64,000 nucleotides of DNA, taken from contig CAMDVD010000002.1 in the NCBI GenBank assembly GCA_945878115.1, positions 62,001 to 126,000 on the forward strand. Reading direction: 5' to 3'. Below are positions 1-9,226 of this stretch, piece after piece. Positions within the stretch are counted from its first letter, which is position 1; each line of letters opens with the position of its first letter. The position numbers were made by a program, and so were the translations under genes. The stretch comes from Chitinophaga pinensis (GTDB lineage: Bacteria; Bacteroidota; Bacteroidia; Chitinophagales; Chitinophagaceae). The notes below the pieces were generated by a model. The model searched no databases. It worked only from the letters and a program-made list of their open reading frames with translations, and was not told the origin of the DNA.

Positions 1-1
1 A

Positions 2-547
2 GCTGCAATGGACGGATTCGAAGTGAAGCGTATGATTGATGCTGTTCGTGAAGCAGATATCATTGTTACTGCTTCTGGTTGTCGCGATTTAATTACAGAA
101 CAACATTTCCGTGTGATGAAAGATAAAGCTATCGTTTGTAATATCGGACATTTTGATATCGAAATTGATATGGCTTGGTTGAATGCAAATTATGGTCAAA
201 CAAAAAATACCATCAAACCACAAGTGGATATGTATACTATTGATGGTAAAGATGTTATTGTATTGGCTGAAGGTCGTTTGGTGAATTTAGGTTGTGCAAC
301 TGGACATCCTAGTTTTGTAATGAGTAATTCATTCTCTAATCAAACCTTAGCACAAATTGAATTGTGGATGAACCCAGGTAAGTACGAAAACAAAGTTTAC
401 GTTTTACCTAAGTATTTGGATGAAAAAGTAGCTCGTCTTCACCTTGCAAAAATCGGTGTTGTATTAGATGAATTAACACCTGAACAAAGCGCATATCTAG
501 GCATTCCAAAAGAAGGCCCTTACAAACCAGAATTGTATCGTTATTAA
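2..547 (+). CDS. ahcY: S-adenosylhomocysteine hydrolase, C-terminal part (5' end outside window)
   Basis: Hydrolyses S-adenosylhomocysteine to adenosine and homocysteine in the cytosolic methyl cycle. The open frame runs in from the left edge; the visible ~181 residues match the NAD-binding and C-terminal part of the family: [42 protein letters not shown], and a C-terminus ending KPELYRY, close to the usual KPDHYRY that reaches into the neighbouring subunit. The ATG at position 8 is an internal Met, not the start, because the family continues upstream. The gene ends before a strong terminator and nothing downstream is co-transcribed. No frameshift is seen. Assignment is near certain; only the missing N-terminal half cannot be assessed. 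Confidence 0.96.
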   Translation, partial: AAMDGFEVKRMIDAVREADIIVTASGCRDLITEQHFRVMKDKAIVCNIGHFDIEIDMAWLNANYGQTKNTIKPQVDMYTIDGKDVIVLAEGRLVNLGCATGHPSFVMSNSFSNQTLAQIELWMNPGKYENKVYVLPKYLDEKVARLHLAKIGVVLDELTPEQSAYLGIPKEGPYKPELYRY

Positions 548-568
548 TATTGAATTTGAAATAATAAG

Positions 569-597
569 AAAACCGTTCTTTCGAGAGCGGTTTTTTT
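569..597 (+). terminator. Rho-independent terminator of ahcY
   Basis: An 11-bp stem (AAAACCGTTCT / AGAGCGGTTTT, with one G.U pair) closes a TTCG tetraloop and runs into a T tract, 21 bases after the ahcY stop. Confidence 0.9.
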
Positions 598-600
598 ATG

Positions 601-675
601 TACCATCTTGATTCATTAAACAAACCTTAGATGGTATTATAGCGCATGAATAAAAGATACCTTATCTTTTATTTC
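601..675. repeat. Double-hairpin element, copy 1
   Basis: Two adjacent hairpins: TACCATCT (601-608) with AGATGGTA (629-636), and GAATAAAAGATA (648-659) with TATCTTTTATTTC (663-675, one bulge). A second copy with the same layout lies at 9711-9809. The sequence ATCTTGATT follows the first arm in both, and CTTAGATGGTATTAT forms the second arm in both. No protein is encoded here; the open frame crossing it (646-846) has no recognisable content. Function unknown; a small non-autonomous inverted-repeat element is one possibility (inference). Confidence 0.55.
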
Positions 676-755
676 GTATCAGTATTATATGTCGAAGGGG
701 GAATCTTTGTTCAGCTATTGTGGCGTTGGCACCGTTTTGGCAGAGGTTCTTTGTT

Positions 756-1143
756 CAGCAATTTTATAAAAAAATTTCTAGGTTATACATCATGTAGAGC
801 AAGAGCTTGTTGCTCCCTTCTCCTGAAGGATAAGGTTTGGGGATGAGGTCTAACAAGGTCATTTATTAATCGAAGTTTTAGTTGGGCTGATGTTCTTCGA
901 GCAGCAATTTTATAAAAAAGTACTCTTGGTTAAACATTATTTAGAGCAAGAGTTTGTTGCTCCCTTCTCCTGAAGGAGAAGGGTTGGGGATGAGGTCCAA
1001 CAAGGTCATTTATTAATCGAAGTTTTAGTTGGGCTGATGTTCTTCGAGCGGCAATTTTATAAAAAAGAACTCTTGGTTAAACATTATTTAGAGCAGGAGG
1101 TTGTTGCTCCCTTCTCCTGGAGGAGAAGGGTTGGGGGATGAGG
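756..1143. repeat. Tandem array of a ~146-bp repeat (2.65 copies)
   Basis: Units begin at 756, 902 and 1049 (periods 146 and 147); the third stops near 1143. Each contains CAGCAATTTTATAAAAAA near its start and, about 80 bases in, a palindrome CCCTTCTCC..GGAGAAGGG followed by TTGGGGATGAGG. The copies differ by scattered substitutions; copy 1 is the most diverged. No credible reading frame spans the units. With the double-hairpin element at 601-675 this explains most of the 548-1235 gap. Confidence 0.8.
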
Positions 1144-1183
1144 TTTTATATGACTATTTTCCAAATAAAAAAAATAGTACGCA

Positions 1184-1218
1184 TAAAAAAACGGTAACAA
1201 ATGCTACCGTTTTTTTTT
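1184..1218 (-). terminator. Terminator of the secG transcript (symmetrical)
   Basis: Stem ACGGTA/TACCGT flanked by an A run on the left and a T run on the right, so it can act in both directions. It lies 18 bases past the secG stop. Confidence 0.8.
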
Positions 1219-1235
1219 ATATAGGTTGATGAATA

Positions 1236-1640
1236 TTATTTATTTGGTGCTGGAGCAGGTGTTGTTTGACCGCCCGCTGGAGCTTCTTGATTTGCTGGAG
1301 CTGGAGCCGGTGCTGCTTGTTGCACTGGAGCTGGAGGAGCTTGCTGTTGAGGAGCTTGCATACCTGGTGTATTTACTTTTTGAGAACGAAGTTTTTCATT
1401 CAAATTATTTCCGCCATGTGGTATTAATATAAAAGACAACAAAGTAAGCGCTAATAACACGGAAGCCGCAACCCATGTTCCTTTTTCAACCACATCCGTG
1501 CTTTGTTTGGCACCCATCATTTGATTGCCATATCCGCCAAATGATCCTGCTAATCCACCACCTTTTGGGTTTTGAATCAATACAAAAAACGCTAAAACAG
1601 CGCAAGTGATAATAATGAGTACTAAGAATAGCATTGCCAT
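1236..1640 (-). CDS. secG: Preprotein translocase subunit SecG
   Basis: Small inner-membrane subunit of the SecYEG channel. The 134 residues show the family plan: a first membrane helix (about residues 3-22) ending in LIQNPKGGGLAGSFGG, the conserved cytoplasmic loop GAKQSTDVVEKGTW, and a second helix (about 55-75). The C-terminal ~45 residues are a Pro/Ala/Gln-rich tail (PAPVQQ, PAPAPAN and similar), longer than the ~75-residue enterobacterial protein. The start lies 2 bases past the stop of the upstream TPR-like gene, so the two form an operon ending at the terminator at 1184-1218. The tail composition suggests a disordered segment of unknown role. Confidence 0.93.
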   Translation of the reverse strand: MAMLFLVLIIITCAVLAFFVLIQNPKGGGLAGSFGGYGNQMMGAKQSTDVVEKGTWVAASVLLALTLLSFILIPHGGNNLNEKLRSQKVNTPGMQAPQQQAPPAPVQQAAPAPAPANQEAPAGGQTTPAPAPNK

Positions 1641-1642
1641 AG

Positions 1643-2494
1643 TTAATCGATATTTTGGTTTATTTCTTGAATAAGGTGGGCAAAGTAAGTGCTTTTTTCG
1701 GGATTACGCAAACTTAATTTTTTATACATATCAATCGCTTTATCCGTCTTGCCTTGCTTTGCTAAAATTTTTGCCAATGCTTCACTGATGATGCCTGTTT
1801 CTGTTGAGATAGAGTCCATTGCCTGTTTAAAAATTGACTCAGGAATTTCATCGGTATCATCGTCTGATGCCGAGGCGAGTTTTTCTTGTTGCCATGCAGC
1901 TTTTAATGCTCGCTTTTCATTTTCTTCTTCTTTTTCCTTCTCATTTATTTGCTTGTAATGGTTCAACCAATCGGTAAAACTCATCATCACCATGAGTGAT
2001 TTGTCTCTGTCTTCCCAAGCTTTAGAAAGATGAAAACTTGGTTCTTCATGTATTTCTATTTCTTCATCAATACTCATCGACTGGTTAGAAACCATATCAT
2101 CCATAGTAGTGTACGAAATAGGAGGCTTACTTTTACTTTTCTTTTCTACCCAAGGTGTGGAAGGTAATTCTTCAATGGCACTTAGAATATCCAATGGGTC
2201 TTTCGATGTATCTTCTGTTTTATTTGGGGTATAAGAAATAGCGATGATATTATCTACCACAGGTTTTTTATTCTTGAATTTATTCACCCATTGTGCGAAT
2301 AAAAGCGGATCGTTCTTGTATAAGGCAGTAAAATAAATATCTTCTTGTTGATGCAATGCAGCACAGCCATAACGCAGCAATTGAGCAGAAGCAAAATAAG
2401 GAAACTGATTACATATATTATCCCAATCTTCTACATTGTCTTGTTGCAATAATGGTACATGATTTATTCTTTCCAAAAGTTGATTCGCATCCAT
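1643..2494 (-). CDS. TPR-like hypothetical protein upstream of secG
   Basis: 283 residues, no signal peptide and no membrane helix, so probably cytosolic. The N-terminus (about 1-70) is helical with the pattern WDNICNQFPYFASAQLLRYGCAAL; the middle is acidic and Lys/Glu-rich, including a charged run near residue 185; the C-terminal ~45 residues look like a tetratricopeptide unit (SEALAKILAKQGKTDKAIDM, then YKKLSLRNPEKSTYFAHLI). No enzyme motif is visible. Its tight 2-base spacing to secG suggests co-expression, but a direct role in export is not shown by the sequence. I do not recognise a named family beyond the TPR-like end. Confidence 0.8.
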   Translation of the reverse strand: MDANQLLERINHVPLLQQDNVEDWDNICNQFPYFASAQLLRYGCAALHQQEDIYFTALYKNDPLLFAQWVNKFKNKKPVVDNIIAISYTPNKTEDTSKDPLDILSAIEELPSTPWVEKKSKSKPPISYTTMDDMVSNQSMSIDEEIEIHEEPSFHLSKAWEDRDKSLMVMMSFTDWLNHYKQINEKEKEEENEKRALKAAWQQEKLASASDDDTDEIPESIFKQAMDSISTETGIISEALAKILAKQGKTDKAIDMYKKLSLRNPEKSTYFAHLIQEINQNID

Positions 2495-2551
2495 CGCGTA
2501 AAAGTAAGGTTTCTGTTTTTTGCAAAAATTATTTTTCTAGATATTTTTTTT

Positions 2552-2878
2552 TTATGCTAATTTTATCGATTGCTTTTCAAGTTTTACATTGAAGTTTATC
2601 TCGGCTTTTAAGGCTTTGAAAACTTTCAAAATAGTGTCAATTGTCGCACTGTTAGTGCTGCTTTCAAGTTTTGAAATTTGTGATTTCTGCACACCTATAA
2701 GTTCTCCAAGTTGTTCTTGGGTCAAATTTCGTTCTTGTCTAGCAGTCTTTATCATTCTGCCTAAAACATCCATACGAAGTTCATATTCGTATTCCTCTCG
2801 GTCCACAGTTCCTTTCTTGCCAATGTACTTGTCTTTCATTTCTGCAAGTGAGTACGATATATTTTCTTTTTTTGCCAT
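2552..2878 (-). CDS. XRE-family helix-turn-helix antitoxin (HigA-type)
   Basis: 108 residues. An XRE helix-turn-helix occupies about residues 38-95: MIKTARQERNLTQEQLGELI, then GVQKSQISKLESSTNSATIDT, then a helix with VFKALKAEINF. Family role: binds and neutralises the partner toxin and represses the shared promoter. It starts 4 bases after the stop of the toxin gene, and the toxin-first order is the HigBA arrangement. The promoter at 3260-3290 would drive both genes. The assignment as antitoxin rests on the fold plus the partner. Confidence 0.9.
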   Translation of the reverse strand: MAKKENISYSLAEMKDKYIGKKGTVDREEYEYELRMDVLGRMIKTARQERNLTQEQLGELIGVQKSQISKLESSTNSATIDTILKVFKALKAEINFNVKLEKQSIKLA

Positions 2879-2882
2879 GTTG

Positions 2883-3224
2883 TTAATTTTTTTGCTTGTT
2901 TATAAAATATTTTTCTCTAATGCGCACAGCTCTTTCAATTTCGATAGCGGGTATTTTATCCACTTTTTTGATAAATCCATGAGTCGCAATTACCAAAGTT
3001 TTCTTGCCGTCTGTCTTATCCCAAAATGCAAGAAGTCTAATTTGAAGTCCTGCATATAGAGTCCTAAATTCCCAAATCTCATTTTTTAGTTTCTTAAATA
3101 ATTTAGGGTCGTTTGTTTGCTCAGCAAGGTCAATATTGTAAAATACTTTTCTAGCAGTTTTTGGGTCCAAATCCGAAATAAACTTATCGGCTTCTTCTAA
3201 GAATCGTGTTTCAAAATATTGCAT
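2883..3224 (-). CDS. RelE/HigB-type toxin (Gp49-like)
   Basis: 113 residues, usual length for the phage-derived Gp49-like/HigB branch of the RelE superfamily, whose members cut mRNA at the ribosome. Visible family features: N-terminal helix FLEEADKFISDLDPKTARKV, then KNEIWEFRTLYAGLQIRLLAFWD, VIATHGFIKKVDKIPAIEI and a basic end ERAVRIREKYF. The conserved Phe-Arg-x-x-Tyr and Lys-Lys pattern is intact, so the toxin is probably active. It is first in a two-gene operon with the XRE antitoxin, behind a well-formed Bacteroidota promoter. Confidence 0.9.
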   Translation of the reverse strand: MQYFETRFLEEADKFISDLDPKTARKVFYNIDLAEQTNDPKLFKKLKNEIWEFRTLYAGLQIRLLAFWDKTDGKKTLVIATHGFIKKVDKIPAIEIERAVRIREKYFINKQKN

Positions 3225-3259
3225 TTATCCTTGTAGATTATTCTAATGTTTAACAATGT

Positions 3260-3290
3260 CAAAGGTAATTGGAGTTTCCAAATATTGCAA
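3260..3290 (-). promoter_or_regulatory. Bacteroidota-type promoter of the toxin-antitoxin operon
   Basis: On the minus strand TTG (plus 3288-3290), 20 bases, then TACCTTTG (plus 3260-3267). This matches the TTG...TAnnTTTG pattern of the primary sigma factor in this phylum and lies 36 bases upstream of the toxin ATG. Confidence 0.65.
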
Positions 3291-3526
3291 CTTTATTTTC
3301 TATTTTTTTGACTGAGTTTTCTTAGCTGAGGCTCATCTCATGTACAAAGTGGATTTTATTTTTTTTCATTGACTAATAAAAATAATGCAATTGGATGTTT
3401 GCTTATTTGCAAGCTTGAATTAAGATGGCCTCTTAAATGTTATTTGAAATACCACAGCGTATTAATGAATATGTGTTATTTTCACGCCTTTAATTGAATT
3501 AAAATTGTAAACGAGAGATAGCAAGT
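3291..3526. other. Intergenic gap between toxin-antitoxin operon and maeB
   Basis: A+T-rich spacer between divergent genes. I see no reading frame, hairpin or repeat of the other families in this window here. A promoter for maeB must lie in it, but no clear TAnnTTTG box could be placed. Confidence 0.5.
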
Positions 3527-5809
3527 ATGAATAAACAAATTAGAAAAATAGATGCGTTAGATTATCATTCTAAAGGAAGACCAGGGAAAATTGAAATTGT
3601 TCCAACCAAAGAAACGAAAACACAAAGAGATTTAGCACTCGCATATTCACCGGGTGTAGCAGAACCTTGCATGGAAATATTCAAAAATCCAGAAGATGTG
3701 TATAAGTACACTACAAAAGGGAATCTGGTCGCCGTTATCAGTAATGGTACAGCAGTATTAGGTCTTGGTGATATAGGTCCTTTGGCGTCTAAACCTGTCA
3801 TGGAAGGTAAAGGGCTCTTGTTTAAAATTTATGCAGATATAGATGTCTTTGATATTGAATTGGATGTGACTAATATTGACGATTTTATAAAAATTGTAAA
3901 GGCATTAGAGCCAACGTTTGGCGGTATCAATCTAGAAGATATAAAAGCCCCAGAATGTTTTGAAATTGAAGAGCGATTAAAAAAAGAAATGAATATTCCG
4001 GTGATGCATGATGATCAACATGGTACCGCTATCATTTCTTCTGCAGCATTGTTGAATGCTTTGGAACTGCAACAAAAAGAAATTGGTAAAGTAAAATTAG
4101 TCGTGAGTGGAGCAGGTGCATCCGCCATGGCATGTTGTAAGTTGTATGTAAAACTTGGAGTAAAAACAGAAAATATTGTGATGTTCGATAGCAAGGGCGC
4201 TATTATGAAATCAAGAGTAGATTTGGATGATATGAAAAAGCCATTTGCTACAGATCGAGAAATACTTTCTTTGGAACATGCGATGCAAGATGCAGATGTA
4301 TTTATCGGATTATCGAAAGGCGGTATCGTAAACCCAAATATGTTGAAGGGTATGGCACCTCGTCCTATTGTGTTTGCATTGGCAAATCCAACGCCTGAAA
4401 TTGAATATGAATTGGCGGTAAAAACTAGACCAGATGTCATCATGGCAACTGGAAGAAGTGACTATCCTAATCAAGTAAATAATGTACTTGGATTTCCATA
4501 TATATTTAGAGGCGCATTGGATGTGCGAGCCAAAAATATTAATGAAGAAATGAAGTTGGCTGCCGTGAAAGCATTGGCAGCATTGGCTAAAAAGCATGTG
4601 CCCGATATGGTGAACATGGTGTACAACGAAAAGAATTTGAACTTCGGACCTACGTATATTATTCCGAAACCAATGGATCCTCGATTATTGTCTACCGTTT
4701 CTTTAGCTGTTGCGAAAGCGGCTGTAAAAAGTAAAGTGGCACAACGAGTAATCACCGATTGGAATAAATATGAAGAAGAATTACAAAATCGTTTGGGGAA
4801 TGATGACAATATTTTAAAAGTAATTATCAATAAAGCCAAACAATATAAACAGCGTGTGGTTTTCGCAGATGCAGAAAATTTCAAAACATTAAAAGCTGCG
4901 CAACAAGTTAAAGATGAGGCGATTGCTATTCCGATTTTATTGGGTAATATCAAAAAAATAAAATCCATTGTGAAGGAAAATAATTTGGATTTAGAAGGCG
5001 TTCAAATTATAGATCCTAAAGCAGATGAATTAGAAGCTAAACGTAATGTTTTTGGCGAAATATTATTTGAAAAGAGAGGACGGAAAGGATATAATTTATT
5101 CGAGGCGAAAAAGATAATGAAGGAGCGAAATTACTTTGGTTGTATGATGGTTGAAACTGGTGAAGCAGATGCTGTGATAACTGGATTAACCCGTAAATAT
5201 CCCGACACATTACGTCCAGTATTGGAAATTATTGGCGTGCATAAAAAGGCAAATAAATTGGCTGGTATGTATGTGATGTTGACGAAGAAAGGACCTATCT
5301 GTTTTGCAGATACTACCATCAATGAATTCCCTAGTGCAGAAGATTTGGTAGATATCACGATGTTAGCAGCAGAGAATCTTAAAAACTTAAATATAGTTCC
5401 TCGTGTTGCGCTTTTATCTTATTCCAATTTTGGTTCTAGTTCATTGAGTGAAGCAAAGAAAGTAAAAGAGGCTGTAGATATATTACATACTCGTTACCCT
5501 GATCTAATAGTTGATGGTGAAGTGCAAGCTAGTATTGCATTTGATACCGATTTGCTAAAGGAAAATTATCCATTCAGTTCCTTAATAAATAACAACCCGA
5601 ATATCCTCATTTTTCCAAATCTGTCTGCAGGAAATATAGCCTATCACTTGATGATGGAATTAGGAAATTCTGAAGCAGTGGGACCAATTCTTTTAGGATT
5701 AAATAAATCAGTTCATGTATTACAATTGGGAAGTACCGTACGACAAATAGTGAATATGGTTGCTATTGCTGCCGTGGATGCGCATGTAAAAAGAAGGATG
5801 GAGAAATGA
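3527..5809 (+). CDS. maeB: NADP-dependent malic enzyme with C-terminal phosphotransacetylase-like domain
   Basis: Oxidative decarboxylation of malate to pyruvate with NADPH formation, in the cytosol. The 760 residues have the two-part MaeB layout: a malic enzyme half (about 1-430) with [33 protein letters not shown] and the dinucleotide site [20 protein letters not shown], and a phosphate acetyl/butyryltransferase-like half (about 435-755) with [14 protein letters not shown] and a C-terminal [18 protein letters not shown]. In the family the second half is regulatory and not a working transacetylase (established for MaeB proteins). Length is normal and motifs are intact. It stands alone, followed by a repeat-rich gap. 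Confidence 0.95.
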   Translation: MNKQIRKIDALDYHSKGRPGKIEIVPTKETKTQRDLALAYSPGVAEPCMEIFKNPEDVYKYTTKGNLVAVISNGTAVLGLGDIGPLASKPVMEGKGLLFKIYADIDVFDIELDVTNIDDFIKIVKALEPTFGGINLEDIKAPECFEIEERLKKEMNIPVMHDDQHGTAIISSAALLNALELQQKEIGKVKLVVSGAGASAMACCKLYVKLGVKTENIVMFDSKGAIMKSRVDLDDMKKPFATDREILSLEHAMQDADVFIGLSKGGIVNPNMLKGMAPRPIVFALANPTPEIEYELAVKTRPDVIMATGRSDYPNQVNNVLGFPYIFRGALDVRAKNINEEMKLAAVKALAALAKKHVPDMVNMVYNEKNLNFGPTYIIPKPMDPRLLSTVSLAVAKAAVKSKVAQRVITDWNKYEEELQNRLGNDDNILKVIINKAKQYKQRVVFADAENFKTLKAAQQVKDEAIAIPILLGNIKKIKSIVKENNLDLEGVQIIDPKADELEAKRNVFGEILFEKRGRKGYNLFEAKKIMKERNYFGCMMVETGEADAVITGLTRKYPDTLRPVLEIIGVHKKANKLAGMYVMLTKKGPICFADTTINEFPSAEDLVDITMLAAENLKNLNIVPRVALLSYSNFGSSSLSEAKKVKEAVDILHTRYPDLIVDGEVQASIAFDTDLLKENYPFSSLINNNPNILIFPNLSAGNIAYHLMMELGNSEAVGPILLGLNKSVHVLQLGSTVRQIVNMVAIAAVDAHVKRRMEK

Positions 5810-5812
5810 GTA

Positions 5813-5905
5813 GTTAGTAATTAGTATTGAGTAGTTAGAAAGGGATAAGTCGTAAGTAGTAAGGCATAAGTCGTAAGTCGAAAGTAGTTAGTATTGAGAA
5901 GAAAG
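5813..5905. repeat. Degenerate short tandem repeats of AGTAGTTAGTA / TAAGTCGTAAGT type
   Basis: A run of 7-10 base units such as GTAGTTAGTAATTAGTAT and ATAAGTCGTAAGTAGTAAGG directly after maeB. Similar runs occur at 46515-46614 and 53130-53160. A little downstream (5985-6018) is a second simple repeat of GAAAATTT units. No coding content. Confidence 0.6.
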
Positions 5906-6043
5906 TCATTAGCCGCAAGAGCAACCCTAAAAGAGTGTAATTTCTCAGCGAGGTGGCATCGCCCTTCGCGCATAGTAGTTTCAATTTGAAAATTTGAAAA
6001 TGAAAATTTGAAAATCAAAAAAAGAAGGAAATAGAATTCTCAC

Positions 6044-6090
6044 TTTGGAATTTGGGATTTGAAATTTTGGAATTTCCTCTTTGGAATTTG
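6044..6090. repeat. TTTGGAATTTGGGATTT microrepeat, site 1
   Basis: CTTTGGAATTTGGGATTT followed by two further TTTGGAATTT-like units. The same 17-base word, in either orientation, recurs at 17871-17905, 21223-21240 and 53096-53113, always in gaps or at gene edges. Confidence 0.65.
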
Positions 6091-6198
6091 CCGTTTACAT
6101 CTTTCAGATTAATCTTCAATATAAATACACTTGTAATTGGCAAAAAATAATTATTGTAACTATAATTTGGCCTTTCTAGTTTATGGCTAAGCTTGTAA

Positions 6199-6230
6199 CA
6201 AAAAAGGAGGCCATCAATGATAGCCTCCTT
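6199..6230 (-). terminator. Terminator of the 7381-9180 / 6265-7356 operon
   Basis: Perfect 8-bp stem AAGGAGGC (6204-6211) with GCCTCCTT (6223-6230); on the minus strand it ends in a T run. It lies 34 bases beyond the stop of the dockerin-like gene. Confidence 0.88.
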
Positions 6231-6264
6231 CTTTAATAACAGAAGATAAATTTGTTGTTAAAAA

Positions 6265-7356
6265 TTACGGTAGTACAATCGCACCAACGAAGCTTTGGAT
6301 ATTACCATCTAAGATTAAGAAATCACTCGCATCTGTTGTTCCATCGCCATTCAAATCTGTTGATATATATCCACTATTGAAGTTTTGAATATCATAATCC
6401 ATAATCAAGAAATCACTCGCATCCGTTGATAAATCTAAATTAATGTCGCCATTGTAGATAGAATATATCCCTTCTGAGGCTACATCTGTTTGATTATCTC
6501 CTAAGGCTTTAGTTGCAGCTGTTGTGAAATCATAACTATTTATCCCAGAAACAAAATTAAATGGACTTGCACTCCAAGTTTCTAATGCATTACGATGTTT
6601 AAGAACGATATAATAGTTTCCAACAGCAGCTCCTGGATACGTACAGGCCATTTCACCATTAGTGAGTAATACTCCTTTGAAACTAAAAGCTAACGCATAT
6701 GGGGATGTTGAATGATGAAGTTCAACTGTTAAGGAATCACAATGAGTTACTGGATTTGGTAAACCTTGTAACGACAATGTAGGATTCATGAAACCACCAC
6801 CTAAATAATAACCTTGAATAAATGCCTTTAGATTTAGTGTAGTAACTGGCGGAGCCACTACTTGTAAAGTAGAAGTAGCTGAGTTATCTGTAATAAGATC
6901 GCCAGCAACTGAAGTACCTGCTGAACAAGTAGTACCATTTCCAAAGTTTATATTTCCTGAAAAAGTTTGTGGAGATGTAACTGCAACACCTTGTGCCTTT
7001 AGTATAATTGTGCGACTAGTACTTACAGGAATAGGGTCTGTAGAATTACAAAGTCGTAATTGAGAACCAGTGTTTGATAAGATAGTCCATCCTGCTGGTA
7101 AGCCAACTTGTTGCGCATTAGGCAAAAATGTAACTGAAGGTGGTACTTGTATTATTGGTCTAAGTTTAGCTTGTTGAATAGTTGATACAGGTCCAGTATT
7201 ACCTATTGTTACTAAAATATCGATGGTAGCACCTACAGATACTATTCCTGAATTTGAAGGCAAAACATTTATAAAAGGATTGGCTTGCCCAAAAGACTTA
7301 GAAACTATAAATGAAGTTCCAATGCAAAATAGCATTATTAATTTTAATTTTTTCAT
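6265..7356 (-). CDS. Exported protein: constant DUF11-like N-domain plus dockerin-like C-terminus
   Basis: 363 residues. A signal peptide (about 1-23, ending KSFGQA) is followed by a domain of ~140 residues that is nearly identical to those in the 10432 and 13166 genes (VTIGNTGPVS, IIQVPPSVTFLP, GLPAGWTIL, LRLCNSTDPIPVSTSRTI). It resembles DUF11-type beta-sandwich repeats (inference). The C-terminal ~60 residues hold two Asp-rich units, GDINLDLSTDASDFLIMDYD and TDLNGDGTTDASDFLILDGN, which look like the paired calcium-binding loops of type I dockerins. No T9SS sorting domain ends the protein, unlike its paralogues. It lies 24 bases after the beta-helix gene and ends at the 6199-6230 terminator. 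Function unknown; a surface or secreted structural protein is likely. Confidence 0.8.
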   Translation of the reverse strand: MKKLKLIMLFCIGTSFIVSKSFGQANPFINVLPSNSGIVSVGATIDILVTIGNTGPVSTIQQAKLRPIIQVPPSVTFLPNAQQVGLPAGWTILSNTGSQLRLCNSTDPIPVSTSRTIILKAQGVAVTSPQTFSGNINFGNGTTCSAGTSVAGDLITDNSATSTLQVVAPPVTTLNLKAFIQGYYLGGGFMNPTLSLQGLPNPVTHCDSLTVELHHSTSPYALAFSFKGVLLTNGEMACTYPGAAVGNYYIVLKHRNALETWSASPFNFVSGINSYDFTTAATKALGDNQTDVASEGIYSIYNGDINLDLSTDASDFLIMDYDIQNFNSGYISTDLNGDGTTDASDFLILDGNIQSFVGAIVLP

Positions 7357-7380
7357 ATATGAATTATCTTAATTATTAAA

Positions 7381-9180
7381 TTATAGAGTACTTAAGCTAT
7401 TGTTTGCACTATTGTTTGCTGGTGTACTATCAGAGCCACCTGAAACTGAAACAACTAAATTAGAGTTAGTACCTGCTGGTGTGCTAGCATTTCTTTTAAT
7501 AGTAAAACTTAATTCAGCTACACCAGACTGTGGTATAGAAACACCTGCTTTTGAAGTAGCGGTAACAAAACCACCTGACAAACTAAAATTCCAATCACCA
7601 TTATTGTAAGGAGTCGCAAAAAATGCTGAAGTACCATTAGTACCTGAAGTTGGTGTACTAGAAAGTGTTGTTATGGATGGTACTGCTAGTGTAAAACCTG
7701 ATGGTACAGGAATAGTAACTGTAATTGTACCATTTGAATTACCTACTGCATTCTCAAATATATCTACCAATAATTCTGCAGTCTGATTAGCATTAAACAA
7801 GGCTGTTTCTATTTGAATACCTGGCGTTAAATCTGCACCAGATAATGCTGCACCTGAACCAACAGCATTTGGACGGTAATCAGGATTGGTAAAACTCCAA
7901 GCATTTACTAATACATCACATGGTGTGCTTATTACATTATTACCATTAGCAGGATTGTTTAGGTAAGTTGCTGTTGCAGCATTCTCTGCTGCCAGAGCTA
8001 GTCCAGTTGCTCCAGTAACAGTTGAACTAAAAGTATAATCCATAGCAATTACATTATTTTGAAAGGCTGCTTGGCCATTGGCTAAAACATCTGCATCCAT
8101 GATTAAACCTCTCCAATTGTTCATTAAGATGCTATTATAAATTTTCAACTCTGTATTTCTTCTTAATCGAGCTCCTCTTCTAAAACCATCAGCTGTTGGC
8201 TGAGTAATACCACCAGCATTACTACTACATCTAAATGCACCTATTTGTGTTACATTGTAAAATTTTGCAGATGTTTTTGGTGTAATAGTAAATGGTGCTG
8301 TACCGTTATTGTCGGACTCCCATCCTTCTGAAGTAGAAACAGCAGGAGCATCCGAAACTGCTGGATCTTTAACACCTAATGCAAATTGTACTGTTCCACT
8401 ATAACCATTGTCAGTATCAAAATCATCGTCAAGGGTTCTATAAGCTACTAAATGTTGACAATTTACTGAACCACCAAACCACTCAAAAGCATCGTCCATA
8501 CCAAAAGAGGCTTGTATATGATTGATAGTAGTACCACTACCTACAGATCCCATAGTTAAACTATTCATTTCATTGTTTGCTGCGATCACGAAACCTGCAA
8601 ACTCAATACGAGCGTAAGTTAATGAACCAGAATTATCATTTGGAATGTTACCACCATGGCGAGCACGAAGATTTGTAGCACCTATACCTTCAATTGGAAC
8701 CTCTGTACCTAAGTTATTAGGAGCTCTACCTTCAATAATTAAACCTCCCCAATCTCCTTTTACTCTTGCACCGATAGCTTTGCTAGAGGTAAATACAATT
8801 GGATTACATGGGGTTCCGTTTGCAATAATTTTTGCTCCTCTTTGTATTACTAAAGCACTAATTACTGTATTTGCATCTCCACGAACAACTGTACCTGCTT
8901 CTATAGTTAGTGTTACTAAACTATCTACAAATACAGTACCTTGTAGTAAATAAACATTATTTTTTGTCCATGTAGTATTAGTCGTAATTACGCCTGTTAC
9001 ATTTACTGTAGGTGCTCCATAAGAAGCGTTCTGTGGATCCCAGTTTGTCCAATTATCTGTCCACATTGCTTCTGGAGCAGGTGCAAATGCACCACGATAA
9101 TTTGTAGGTACTACTTGTGCCATAGCCATCATACCTGTAACAGCTAATAAAAATGTAAGTGTTAAAATTTTTTTTGTCAT
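7381..9180 (-). CDS. Exported beta-helix-like surface protein
   Basis: 599 residues with a signal peptide (about 1-21, ending MMAMAQ). The central region (about 60-420) has the look of a right-handed parallel beta-helix: LTIEAGTVVRGDANTVISAL, IQRGAKIIANGTPCNPIVF, DWGGLIIEGRAP, then AFEWFGGSVNCQHLVAYRTL. Such proteins are common in this phylum beside TonB-dependent receptors. The last ~125 residues form a Gly/Ser/Thr-rich beta domain ending GSDSTPANNSANNSLSTL; I see no NPxP-type sorting motif. First gene of a two-gene operon; a -7 box lies at 9219-9226. Substrate or partner not deducible; the TonB receptor gene at 14416-17253 in the same locus is a candidate partner (inference). Confidence 0.8.
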   Translation of the reverse strand: MTKKILTLTFLLAVTGMMAMAQVVPTNYRGAFAPAPEAMWTDNWTNWDPQNASYGAPTVNVTGVITTNTTWTKNNVYLLQGTVFVDSLVTLTIEAGTVVRGDANTVISALVIQRGAKIIANGTPCNPIVFTSSKAIGARVKGDWGGLIIEGRAPNNLGTEVPIEGIGATNLRARHGGNIPNDNSGSLTYARIEFAGFVIAANNEMNSLTMGSVGSGTTINHIQASFGMDDAFEWFGGSVNCQHLVAYRTLDDDFDTDNGYSGTVQFALGVKDPAVSDAPAVSTSEGWESDNNGTAPFTITPKTSAKFYNVTQIGAFRCSSNAGGITQPTADGFRRGARLRRNTELKIYNSILMNNWRGLIMDADVLANGQAAFQNNVIAMDYTFSSTVTGATGLALAAENAATATYLNNPANGNNVISTPCDVLVNAWSFTNPDYRPNAVGSGAALSGADLTPGIQIETALFNANQTAELLVDIFENAVGNSNGTITVTIPVPSGFTLAVPSITTLSSTPTSGTNGTSAFFATPYNNGDWNFSLSGGFVTATSKAGVSIPQSGVAELSFTIKRNASTPAGTNSNLVVSVSGGSDSTPANNSANNSLSTL

Positions 9181-9218
9181 TTTGATTTTTTTTTAGATTT
9201 AAATTTATATTTAGAGCA

Positions 9219-9226
9219 CAAATGTA
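9219..9226 (-). promoter_or_regulatory. -7 box of the beta-helix operon
   Basis: TACATTTG on the minus strand, 38 bases upstream of the ATG. The nearest upstream TTG is 25 bases away, longer than the usual ~19, so the -33 element is uncertain. Confidence 0.5.

Noticed and set aside
646-846. 66-residue open frame on the plus strand
   Set aside because: It crosses the double-hairpin element and the first 146-bp repeat unit and has no family resemblance; best explained as chance.
5821-6018. 65-residue minus-strand frame behind maeB
   Set aside because: Made of the short tandem repeats (LTTYALLLTTY-type translation); not a gene.
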